From JAAELZ01 sp965223465 (lineage in GTDB: Bacteria > Pseudomonadota > Gammaproteobacteria > Arenicellales > Poriferihabitantaceae), in contig OZ245025.1 in the NCBI GenBank assembly GCA_965223465.1, forward strand, positions 1,860,001-1,924,000: a stretch of DNA of 64,000 nt, written 5' to 3'. The notes below the pieces were generated by a model, which saw only the letters and a list, made by a program, of their open reading frames with translations, ran no database searches and was not told the origin of the DNA. Position numbers and translations under genes: made by a program. This document shows positions 26,253 to 34,431 of this stretch, one piece after another (within the stretch, counting starts at the first letter, position 1; every line of letters starts with the position of its first letter).

Positions 26253-27725
26253 ATGAACACCACTAGCAACCCGGTTGCACACGCAATTGCAGCCAGGCAT
26301 CCCATTATATATGTCGTTACCTGGGAAGAAGAACGCCTCGAAAAGATTTTAAGCGAGGCATCAAAGTCTATTTTTAAAGATGATCGTCCCGTCTGGCAAT
26401 GGTCTGCAGCGCATGGATTTACCACTGGCCCCGCCACAGATTTGGCACTATACGACCCCGTAGAAGCGCTCGCCTACATTGCTCGCCAGGAAGAAGATGC
26501 GTTTGTGCTGATGAAGGATCTGCCGGCTGAATTTGATACTAATCCAGCGCTGGTGCGTGCCATGCGCGATATTTATGACGCGCTTTCGTCGCGCCCTGGC
26601 GCAGTGATTCTTGCGTACCCAGATACCATCATCCCCCCAATGCTCAGTAAGGAGGTGTATCTAACCAGGTTACCCTTGCCGACGACCGGTGAATTATTGA
26701 CAGAATTACACACCTTAAATAAGGAATACCCTGAGTCTGAACAACCTTCAGAAGACTGGCTGGAAAAAGTCGCGCATGCAATGAAAGGTTTATCGACCAA
26801 CGAAGCACGTGATTTATTTCGACATCTGCTAAGTGAATCAATGTTAGATGTCAAACAAGCACTAGAAGGGGTGCGCCAGTCCAAGGCTCAGATGCTAATG
26901 AAGGAAAATTGCCTGGAGGTCATCACCGAACAAACCAGTATTGACCAGATTGGTGGGCTGAAAAAACTCAAAAAATGGATGCTAAATCGGCGCAAGCTAT
27001 TTACCAAAGAAGCCAGAGAGGCCAATATAAAAGCGCCTTCAGGTATCTTGATCATGGGGGTCAGTGGTTGCGGCAAATCTCTCGCGGCCAAAACCATTCC
27101 AGCGGTTTGGGGGCTACCTCTGATTCGTTTAGATATGAATTTGATTATGTCGGGTGGTTGGGGCACGCCAGAGGTAGCTTGGGAGCGGGCATTGCGCGCG
27201 ATTGAAAATGCGGCACCCGTGGTGTTGTGGATTGACGAATTTGAGAACAGTTTTGGCTTTTTGCACGACACCAGTACCAGTGGCAATCTCACCATATTTT
27301 CTTCCTTTTTAACCTGGATGCAGGAAAAGCCAGAAAATGTATTTGTAGCCGCAACCGCCAACCGTATTGAAATACTGCCACCTGAAATGGTACGTAAAGG
27401 TCGCTTTGATCAACTGTTTTTCCTTGATTTACCCTTAAAACCCGCACGCGAGGAAGTAATACGTATCCATATTCGCAATCAAAAACGCGATCCGGAACAG
27501 TTTGATATCAGCAGTATTGCTGGAATGGTGGATGGGTGGACCGCCGCCGAAATCGAACAAATGATTAAATCAGCCCAAATTGACGCGTTCACCGCTGGGC
27601 GAGAATTTAATTACGATGATATCGTAAGAAGTATTTATAGCATCGTGCCGCTATCCAAAACCATGTCCAAGGAATTTGCCGCGCTGCGTATTTGGGCGCG
27701 CGACCGAGCAGCAAAAGCAGACTAG
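26253..27725 (+). CDS. AAA ATPase of the Ycf46 type
   Basis: A 490-residue protein. The N-terminal 210 residues form the variable region typical of Ycf46-like proteins (LYDPVEALAYI, FVLMKDLP). The AAA module follows: GGLKKLKKWMLNRR, Walker A GVSGCGKS at 269-276, Walker B VVLWIDEFENSF near 318-328, a sensor region ATANRIEILPPEMVRKGRFDQLFFLDLP, and a C-terminal helical lid. The C-terminus PLSKTMSKEFAALRIWARDRA matches the family. Ycf46 relatives are known from cyanobacteria and plastids, and the bacterial role is poorly defined. The gene is divergent from tpiA; a 12-bp palindrome (AGTGTATACACT, 27724-27735) overlaps the stop codon. Confidence 0.85.
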   Translation: MNTTSNPVAHAIAARHPIIYVVTWEEERLEKILSEASKSIFKDDRPVWQWSAAHGFTTGPATDLALYDPVEALAYIARQEEDAFVLMKDLPAEFDTNPALVRAMRDIYDALSSRPGAVILAYPDTIIPPMLSKEVYLTRLPLPTTGELLTELHTLNKEYPESEQPSEDWLEKVAHAMKGLSTNEARDLFRHLLSESMLDVKQALEGVRQSKAQMLMKENCLEVITEQTSIDQIGGLKKLKKWMLNRRKLFTKEAREANIKAPSGILIMGVSGCGKSLAAKTIPAVWGLPLIRLDMNLIMSGGWGTPEVAWERALRAIENAAPVVLWIDEFENSFGFLHDTSTSGNLTIFSSFLTWMQEKPENVFVAATANRIEILPPEMVRKGRFDQLFFLDLPLKPAREEVIRIHIRNQKRDPEQFDISSIAGMVDGWTAAEIEQMIKSAQIDAFTAGREFNYDDIVRSIYSIVPLSKTMSKEFAALRIWARDRAAKAD

Positions 27726-27806
27726 TGTATACACTCATTTCGGTTATTCACTGTTAGATTACTCAATATCACCTGTTAGACCCGGACTCACAAATCCTCA
27801 GATTGG

Positions 27807-27818
27807 TATAATCGCCGC
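27807..27818 (+). promoter_or_regulatory. Extended -10 box placed for leaderless transcription of the glycan genes
   Basis: TATAAT at 27807-27812 is preceded by TGG, making an extended -10 (TGnTATAAT). CGCCGC and the ATG at 27819 follow. The six-base gap places +1 on the A of ATG, as at nuoA and the methyltransferase gene. There is no ribosome site. Confidence 0.62.
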
Positions 27819-28724
27819 ATGTCAAAACCACTAATATCTGTTGTTATACCTGCTTATAACCATGAGAAATTCATCGGGCCTGCGATTGAGTCTGTGCTAA
27901 AACAAACGCTGGAAGATTTAGAGCTCATCATTGTCGATGATGGCTCTACGGATAAAACCGCTGAAGTCATTAAGTCATTCGACGACCCGAGACTTTCCTA
28001 CACCTGGCAAGAAAACCAGGATGCATACAATACCATTAATCGGGGCATGAGTATGGCACAGGGAGAATACATATCGATTCTCAATTCCGACGATATCTAT
28101 ACCACCGATAGACTTGAGAAATGTCTTGCACACGCTGAACAATCTTCTGCCAAAGTGGTGTTTACCGACGTAGTGCCGATTTCAGATACAGGTGAAGCGC
28201 TCACTGATCCGGATTTTGGTTGGAATATTTGGCACCAAAACAACCGGGATTATTATTTTCAACACAACAATGACGTATATATTGGCTTTCTAAACGGAAA
28301 TTATATGGTCACCACGTCAAACTTATTTATGCACAAAGAAGCGGTTGAAAAGACGGGAAACTTCACCAGTCTGCGTTATTTACATGACTACGATTATATC
28401 TTCAGGTTAATGCTGGCGTTCCCAGGCGGCGTAAGCTATTTGGATGACCAAAAACTGATGTATTATCGAATTCACGGGCACAATACCCTATCCGAAGCGG
28501 CCATAACCGGGCGGGAGCAGGATTTACAGGTAATCGAAAAATACATGCTTGCGCGCCTACCCGAGGAATACCACCAAATTGTTCAAACCGGCACTAACCG
28601 TCTACGCACACTTGAACAGGAAATAAACCAGGTTAAAGCTGAGTTGGCACAATTAAAACAAGTACATCCCGTTAGCATTACCAAGCGCGTGGCGGCCAAA
28701 ATTCGGCGACATTTATATTCATGA
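27819..28724 (+). CDS. GT2 family glycosyltransferase
   Basis: A GT-A fold sugar transferase, 301 residues, cytoplasmic. The N-terminus ISVVIPAYNHEKFIGPAIESVLKQT and LIIVDDGSTDKT is classic GT2. The metal-binding DxD equivalent is ILNSDDIY. TSNLFMHKEAVEKTGNF and LHDYDYIFRLM form the acceptor-side region. About 60 C-terminal residues after the catalytic domain are helical and charged (RLRTLEQEINQVKAELAQLKQV), likely a short coiled coil. Its stop overlaps the start of the next gene by 4 nt. The sugar and acceptor cannot be told from sequence. Confidence 0.9.
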   Translation: MSKPLISVVIPAYNHEKFIGPAIESVLKQTLEDLELIIVDDGSTDKTAEVIKSFDDPRLSYTWQENQDAYNTINRGMSMAQGEYISILNSDDIYTTDRLEKCLAHAEQSSAKVVFTDVVPISDTGEALTDPDFGWNIWHQNNRDYYFQHNNDVYIGFLNGNYMVTTSNLFMHKEAVEKTGNFTSLRYLHDYDYIFRLMLAFPGGVSYLDDQKLMYYRIHGHNTLSEAAITGREQDLQVIEKYMLARLPEEYHQIVQTGTNRLRTLEQEINQVKAELAQLKQVHPVSITKRVAAKIRRHLYS

Positions 28725-30796
28725 ACCCCAGGACTTTTCACCGTATCGACCAATTGGTTGAATACGGTAATCAACAGGTCGCGCAATACGACGTGGTTAG
28801 TTTTGACGTATTTGATACTTTGTTGATTCGTCGCATACATGACCCAGATTTAGTCAAGATTCCGGTTGCAAGCTATATTGCAACATTGGCCAAACAGGCT
28901 GGCAAGGCGTTGAGCTGGGAGGAAGCGCAGGCTAGCCGTGATACGCATGAAAAGGCGCTGCGTAAGCAAACAGGTAAACGCTTTGTTGATCAAGAAGCAG
29001 ATTACCCAACCTTCATGCGGAGCATGCTGACAGAGATTTTCGGTGGTGACATTGAACAAATATATACAAAGGTGCGCACTTATGAGCTAGAGATTGAAAA
29101 TGCCATGCTGGTGCCTCGCCAAGCGTTTACCCAATGGCTAAAGACACTACACCAGCAAAATAAACGTATTTTCGCCATTTCAGATATGTATCTGACCGCC
29201 GCTGAGATCGAAGCATTGTTAGCACATGCAGGTTTAGCGGATTACATCGATGTCACCATCTCTTCTGCCGATAGCTTTTTATGCAAGGCTTCAGGTAAGG
29301 CCTATGAAATGCTGATCGAGCAGTACGATTTAAACCCCGAACGCTGGATGCACGTTGGTGATCATCCGATTTCAGATGGATTGCGCGCTGCAGAAGCAGG
29401 TATTCAGGCACTAGTGCTGCAAGATCCAGAAGAACGTCGACGCAAATCGATCGCACGTCACTATTACCACTACGGTATTTTTCGCTCCTTCTGGAAAGGG
29501 CGCACCGTGCAGCAGTTTATGGCGCCGTTGGAAGCAGAGAACCAGCCGCAATCCAATATGTATATGGAAGGCTATAACTTTTTTGGCCCGTTAATGGGTG
29601 TATTTATTCAACGAATTGCCGAGTACTGCGAGCGGAACGGCATCAGCAAAATTTTCTTTTTGTCGCGCGAAGGCTGGATGTTTAAACAGGTCTGGGAAAA
29701 GGTCACGCCAACCTTGTACCCCGGTCAGACGCTTCCCGAAATCGAGTATTTGTATGTCAGCCGCATGGCGCTAGCGGGAGCAAGTTGCGCGCATGCCGGA
29801 TTGAGCCGTAAAAACGCAGATATCGTATTTTTACCGGTTGGGAATAAAGATTTTACCGATGTTTGCCGCGTATTCGGCCTTACGATTGAAGAACTTGAAC
29901 CCCACTTGGCGCGCTATGGGCTGAATAAAGACACCCTTCTCAGCCCCAACTATCCGGGTCATAAACCGAAATACACCAAAAAGTTTAATGATCTGCTCAA
30001 AGATGATGATTTTCAGGCAGAAATCAAAAAACAAACGTCGGCAAGTAACCAAGCACTACAGCGTTATTTGGAAGAGATGGAGTTCTTCTCCCATGACAAT
30101 GTGGCACTGGTTGATATTGGCTGGTTAGGTACCATCCAACGCTATTTATATGCGTCGGTTGCGCACCGCGAGGATCGCCCCACCTGTCATGGACTGCTAT
30201 TTGGCGCTAGCCGAGGTATTCCCTTTGATACCCAAGATAATAGCAAGCTTAAAGGCTTAATATTCGATCCGCTTGGTGGTGATTTTCCCAGTAGCGCTAT
30301 CCTTTATGCGCAAGACTTGTTTGAAGAAGCCTGCCGCGCGCCCCACCCCACGCTAAATGGTTATCAGCTCAAGGATAAAAACGGCTACGAGTTGGTATTC
30401 CGAGAAATGTCGGATCATATAGGCCAGGCCGAAAAAGCACAGGATGACTATTACGCAGACTTACAACGCGGCATATTGGACGCAGCAGATAGATATGGGC
30501 CTGCCGCGGCTATCATGCTGGATCACGCAACAGACTATATACCCTGGATCAACTACCTATTGGTAAGTAAATTGGCTTTTCCGAAAAGTAGCGAAGTCAG
30601 CCAAATTCGTTACAAACATCACTTGGATGATTTTCACGGTACTGGCGACCCAGGCAAGCGCAAAAAGCCATTGAACTTTTTACGCAACCCCTGGCTGATG
30701 GATGGCTGGCGCCTATGGTTAAGTACCTACTTTACCGGATATACTTTTCGTCAACATCTTAAGCGCTACGCTAATCGGGCACCCATCGATGAATAA
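28721..30796 (+). CDS. HAD-superfamily protein of glycan clusters with large C-terminal domain
   Basis: A 691-residue protein. The first 240 residues are a HAD-type domain: SFDVFDTLLIRR (nucleophile Asp), FAISDMYLTAAE (motif II), CKASGKAY and MHVGDHPISDGLRAAEAG (motif IV). The remaining 450 residues are of unknown function, with conserved-looking pieces such as FFLSREGWMFKQVW, LYVSRMALAGAS and VALVDIGWLGTIQRYLY. Proteins of this build are common beside glycosyltransferases in surface polysaccharide loci. It is coupled to the GT2 gene (ATGA overlap) and overlaps the next small gene by 8 nt. Whether the HAD domain is a phosphatase here is not shown. Confidence 0.78.
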   Translation: MNPRTFHRIDQLVEYGNQQVAQYDVVSFDVFDTLLIRRIHDPDLVKIPVASYIATLAKQAGKALSWEEAQASRDTHEKALRKQTGKRFVDQEADYPTFMRSMLTEIFGGDIEQIYTKVRTYELEIENAMLVPRQAFTQWLKTLHQQNKRIFAISDMYLTAAEIEALLAHAGLADYIDVTISSADSFLCKASGKAYEMLIEQYDLNPERWMHVGDHPISDGLRAAEAGIQALVLQDPEERRRKSIARHYYHYGIFRSFWKGRTVQQFMAPLEAENQPQSNMYMEGYNFFGPLMGVFIQRIAEYCERNGISKIFFLSREGWMFKQVWEKVTPTLYPGQTLPEIEYLYVSRMALAGASCAHAGLSRKNADIVFLPVGNKDFTDVCRVFGLTIEELEPHLARYGLNKDTLLSPNYPGHKPKYTKKFNDLLKDDDFQAEIKKQTSASNQALQRYLEEMEFFSHDNVALVDIGWLGTIQRYLYASVAHREDRPTCHGLLFGASRGIPFDTQDNSKLKGLIFDPLGGDFPSSAILYAQDLFEEACRAPHPTLNGYQLKDKNGYELVFREMSDHIGQAEKAQDDYYADLQRGILDAADRYGPAAAIMLDHATDYIPWINYLLVSKLAFPKSSEVSQIRYKHHLDDFHGTGDPGKRKKPLNFLRNPWLMDGWRLWLSTYFTGYTFRQHLKRYANRAPIDE

Positions 30797-31055
30797 CGAC
30801 AAGCATAAACTATTAACCAATAACTACGAGTTGGGTGGGAATAGCCTACTACGGCAGTTTAATCACTGGCGAAGAATGCAACACTCGATTATGGGGTATT
30901 ATGGTGGTGGCCCTGGCCTGCGTAATTTACTCGTCATGCTGGTCTATCATTATCTGGGGAAACCGATATTCAGGCTACACGCCTGGTATCAGCAACAATA
31001 TCGGCTTAAAGCCATTCTTGAGCGCTACCTTCCGCGTCGAACCCCGAGAAATTAA
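30789..31055 (+). CDS. Small protein in the glycan operon, unknown
   Basis: An 88-residue protein of a family I do not recognise. It starts inside the last codons of the HAD gene, an overlap typical of coupled genes. The sequence is basic and aromatic (FNHWRRMQHSIMGYYGGGPGLR), then has one hydrophobic stretch (NLLVMLVYHYLG) and a basic tail. It could be a peripheral membrane protein or a remnant. A competing 115-residue frame at 30835-31182 is less convincing because it starts within this one without a ribosome site. About 130 bases separate it from the next gene. Confidence 0.5.
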   Translation: MNNDKHKLLTNNYELGGNSLLRQFNHWRRMQHSIMGYYGGGPGLRNLLVMLVYHYLGKPIFRLHAWYQQQYRLKAILERYLPRRTPRN

Positions 31056-31185
31056 AAGGTATCAACTATCTACTTACGAATCCATTCTGACAGAAGACAG
31101 TAAATACAAGAGCATGCCAACTGCTAGTCGCCCGCGCCGTAACTACAAGGAAGTAACCCAGCAAGCTGGTTATCAGTATTAATCA

Positions 31186-33084
31186 ATGAGCCAAGCCCAG
31201 CATAAGCTACTGAGTTTTATCACTAAAAATCTCACTTTTTTAATCTTGGGTACCGCCCTGGTTTGTATATATCTGAGTTTTTTTGTATTTGAAGCACAGG
31301 TAAAAATCAACATACAGACGAACTCCCCACTGAACACTTATTTCAAAATTTACTGGGCTGACAAGGAACAGACATATAGTGAAAGGCGGATGGCGCGAGT
31401 ATTGGTTAACAATCAGCAGCAAGCGTATCAACTAAGTATTGCCGATCTGGGTGACATTGAGCGTCTCAGAATTGATCCGGTGGAGTATCCTGCCAAAGTC
31501 CTTATTCGTGAAATCAGTATTTCTCAGTTTGGCTTTATGCCAATCATATTGAGCGGAAAACAAGCCCTTGGAATTTTGAGTGCGGTACAACAAGCCGAAG
31601 CAGTTGCATATAAAAAACCTGACGGCGTCGTATTTCAAACCACGGGGAATGATGGTCAGCTGGAAATCAAAATAAACCCTGTGCGGCAGTTAGCGTTTCC
31701 TGCTAGACACATCGCCACTTTACTCGCATTGTTCTGCATACTGGCCCTGATTACCGTATATCTTAGACCTTTGCTAACCGACTTGCGCTTCGTACCCTAT
31801 CTACTCGCTGTCGCCTTTTTGCTTGCGTTGATCATGGCGCTGCGTTCTGAAACCCCTATCCATCCAGACGAAGCGGTACATGTATCTGCCATTAATTACT
31901 ATGCGCATCACTTACTACCGCCTGCACTGGATAGTGAGCTTGCAGCACCTACTTATAGTATTTATGGGCACAGTCGGCTCAGTAATTACGAAATTTTCTA
32001 TCAGTTGGCTGGGTATTTTCAACGGGTAGTCAAGTCGGGAAATGAGCCTACACTATTTACTGCGCGTCTGTTTAATCTGGGCTTATTTAGCTTGCTGCTA
32101 CTAATAAGTATTGTAAACAAAGATTTTAGGCCTTTTGCCTTACCTTTTCTGGTTAGCGCACAAATTTGGTATCTATTTGCCTATACCAATTCTGATGCGT
32201 TTGGCTTGGTAATTGCGACGATCATGAGCTACCAAGTGGCATACCAAAACAGTATGCTAAATCAGTTTCTCACCCAGACCAACCCAAAATACTTTTGGTT
32301 AAAGCTGCTTGGCCTAGGTTTACTGTTCGGAATGCTCCTGTTGAGTAAAATAAATTATTATTTTTTTGTCGTATTTCTCGGCTTGTATTTAATCTGGCGT
32401 ATTTCACAAGAACATTTCCCTGTCAAAAAAAGACTTTGGTCACGCCTTGGTTTAATCTTGGTTATTGCCACCTCGCTGTATGGCACTCGATTTGCCCTGG
32501 ACATATCCGCCAATGGCTGGGATCGTGCCGACATGGCTGCCCAAATGCAGGAAAAATTTGCCAAACTGCCTTATAAAGCCAGCACCACACTAGACCAGAA
32601 AGGCCCCATGTTGAACCTTAAGGAGCGAGGGGAGAGCCTGGGTAAAATTGTAATAACAGACAGGTGGTTTGAGAAAACATTTCAAAGTGCGTTTGGGGTT
32701 TTTGGATTCAATCAGTTTTCTGCCAGTCTCGCTTTCTTCGATTTTGTGCGCTTTACAGGTATTTTGCTTATCTTAGTATTACTGCTGGGTTCGTTAAATG
32801 GAAAACGATACAACCATCTCGCTTTACTTGCTTTTGTCGGGGTGTGCGCACTCGGTTTAATCCTTTCATCCATATGGTATTCCTGGAGTGCGGCCTTTCA
32901 AGCCCAGGGGCGCTATATGCTTCCTATCTTCCCGATGCTGACAATTTATTATTATCACGTACGGCAGTTTACCGTTCCACATGTAATTGAATGGCTGAGC
33001 ATCGCTTTATTTGGGCTCGCCCTATATTCATTCTGGTTTATCGGATTGCCTAATGTTGACAAATTACACAGTATATTAGGCTAA
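31186..33084 (+). CDS. Polytopic GT-C-like membrane protein of the glycan group
   Basis: A 632-residue membrane protein with about 11-13 predicted spans. After a first span (FLILGTALVCIYLSFFVF) come about 150 soluble residues that read like a beta-sandwich (YFKIYWADKEQTYSE, LRIDPVEYPAKVLIREISI). The membrane part then starts near residue 185. A periplasmic loop after the second membrane block holds TPIHPDEAVHVSAINYYAHH; an acidic pair in that place is the hallmark of GT-C glycosyltransferases and of DUF2142-type proteins. Its likely job is transfer or polymerisation of a sugar from a polyprenyl carrier. Donor and acceptor are unknown. Confidence 0.7.
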   Translation: MSQAQHKLLSFITKNLTFLILGTALVCIYLSFFVFEAQVKINIQTNSPLNTYFKIYWADKEQTYSERRMARVLVNNQQQAYQLSIADLGDIERLRIDPVEYPAKVLIREISISQFGFMPIILSGKQALGILSAVQQAEAVAYKKPDGVVFQTTGNDGQLEIKINPVRQLAFPARHIATLLALFCILALITVYLRPLLTDLRFVPYLLAVAFLLALIMALRSETPIHPDEAVHVSAINYYAHHLLPPALDSELAAPTYSIYGHSRLSNYEIFYQLAGYFQRVVKSGNEPTLFTARLFNLGLFSLLLLISIVNKDFRPFALPFLVSAQIWYLFAYTNSDAFGLVIATIMSYQVAYQNSMLNQFLTQTNPKYFWLKLLGLGLLFGMLLLSKINYYFFVVFLGLYLIWRISQEHFPVKKRLWSRLGLILVIATSLYGTRFALDISANGWDRADMAAQMQEKFAKLPYKASTTLDQKGPMLNLKERGESLGKIVITDRWFEKTFQSAFGVFGFNQFSASLAFFDFVRFTGILLILVLLLGSLNGKRYNHLALLAFVGVCALGLILSSIWYSWSAAFQAQGRYMLPIFPMLTIYYYHVRQFTVPHVIEWLSIALFGLALYSFWFIGLPNVDKLHSILG

Positions 33085-33209
33085 CTCCTATCAGAGCTGA
33101 GGCTTTCCATAACTTATCAATGCCCCTTAAACTCAATTGGTAAAAGGTTATTCATCATGCTCGTGATCGACTAAAATAAGCACGCTTTATCAACCCCTGA
33201 AATGTAAAC

Positions 33210-33848
33210 GTGCTTGAACTGCTCACTGCCGGTGGATGGCTCATTTGGCCCATCATATTGTGTTCCATAGTTGCCCTGGCGATTATTTTTGATAAGTTTC
33301 GTTCGCTCAAAACCGCACGCGTTGTACCTCCAGATTTATACGCAACTATCGAAGATTTGGTACACAACAAGCAGTTGACCAACGCCCATTTGAATATGCT
33401 TGCTGAACAGTCCGTTCTGGGTAAAGTATTCGCGACAACCATCAGCCATGCGCATATGAGTAAATCAGAACTCAAAGCAACCGTTGAAGATAGCGGCCGA
33501 CATCAGGTGCACGAATTGGAAAAATATCTCAGCACCTTGGGCTCGATTGCAGCCGTTACCCCCTTGCTTGGCTTGCTCGGTACTGTAGTAGGCATGATCA
33601 AGGTATTTGCCGCAATTACCGCAGTCGGTATTGGTCAACCCCAGGAATTGGCCGAAGGTATCTCGCAGGCGTTAGTTACCACCGCGGCGGGGCTTACCGT
33701 TGCTATTCCTTCACTGCTGTTTTATCGCTATTTTAAAAGTCGTATTGAAGCGTACGCGGTGGATATGGAGCGCGAAGTGCTGCGACTTTTTAGCCTCATT
33801 GATCGCACCAAGGCCCTTGAGCTTAATCAAGGTAAATCAAAAACCTAG
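33210..33848 (+). CDS. exbB: ExbB/TolQ family proton-channel protein
   Basis: A 212-residue inner-membrane protein that forms the proton-channel complex with the neighbouring ExbD. It has three predicted spans: WLIWPIILCSIVALAIIF near the N-terminus, then AAVTPLLGLLGTVVGMIKVFAAI and ALVTTAAGLTVAIPSLLFYRYF, which carry the usual polar residues. The start is a GTG at 33210. The stop is six bases before exbD. No TonB or receptor gene is visible, so the energised process is unknown; ExbBD pairs of this kind often precede msbA-lpxK, which is not the case here. Confidence 0.92.
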   Translation: MLELLTAGGWLIWPIILCSIVALAIIFDKFRSLKTARVVPPDLYATIEDLVHNKQLTNAHLNMLAEQSVLGKVFATTISHAHMSKSELKATVEDSGRHQVHELEKYLSTLGSIAAVTPLLGLLGTVVGMIKVFAAITAVGIGQPQELAEGISQALVTTAAGLTVAIPSLLFYRYFKSRIEAYAVDMEREVLRLFSLIDRTKALELNQGKSKT

Positions 33849-33854
33849 ATTAGT

Positions 33855-34316
33855 ATGAAATTTAGCCGACCAGAACACGAAGAGATTAGTCTCAATCTGG
33901 CGCCGTTAATTGATGTGGTTTTTCTGTTACTTATATTTTTCATGGTAACCGCTTCGTTTAAGCAAAATAGCGCGATTGATTTAACCCTGCCAGAGGCGAA
34001 CCCGGAAAAAATCCAACCTCAATATTTAACCCTAAAAATCAGTATTAACGACCGCGATGAAATCATTCTTAAAAATGGTCAAACCCAGTTTGCCCAGATT
34101 TCGGGAGATGAAACTCGGGATGCGCTCGCTAATAAAATCCAGCAAGCTATAAAGCAGCACAAACATCAAAATCCTGACGCATCTACCAAAACGCCCACCA
34201 TCGTTATAGAAGCGGATAAACGAGCGAGCCACGGTCGTGTTGTACAACTGATGGATGCGATTTCCAAACTTGGGATCAATAAAATTCAATTTGCCGTTGA
34301 GCCTGAGCAATCGTAA
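33855..34316 (+). CDS. exbD: ExbD/TolR family protein
   Basis: A 153-residue partner of ExbB. Its single N-terminal span, LAPLIDVVFLLLIFFMVTASF, contains the essential aspartate (PLIDVV). The rest is a periplasmic domain (TLPEANPEKIQ, IVIEADKRASHGRVVQLMDAISKLG) that would bind a peptidoglycan or TonB partner. It probably shares a transcript with exbB. Confidence 0.93.
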   Translation: MKFSRPEHEEISLNLAPLIDVVFLLLIFFMVTASFKQNSAIDLTLPEANPEKIQPQYLTLKISINDRDEIILKNGQTQFAQISGDETRDALANKIQQAIKQHKHQNPDASTKTPTIVIEADKRASHGRVVQLMDAISKLGINKIQFAVEPEQS

Positions 34317-34431
34317 GATGGATTATTAAAAACGGATACAGACCCCAATGAAGATTAGGAACGGTAGATTTATATACACATTCCCCCTAAAGATATAGTC
34401 GCCACTTTGGCTTTTAAACATATACCAGTAT

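Noticed and set aside
27724..27735. 12-bp palindrome at the Ycf46 stop as a terminator
   Set aside because: No loop and no T-tract; could be a binding site but there is no second copy to support it.
30835..31182. 115-codon frame overlapping the small glycan-operon protein
   Set aside because: No ribosome site, starts within the better-placed 88-codon frame, and shows no family resemblance.
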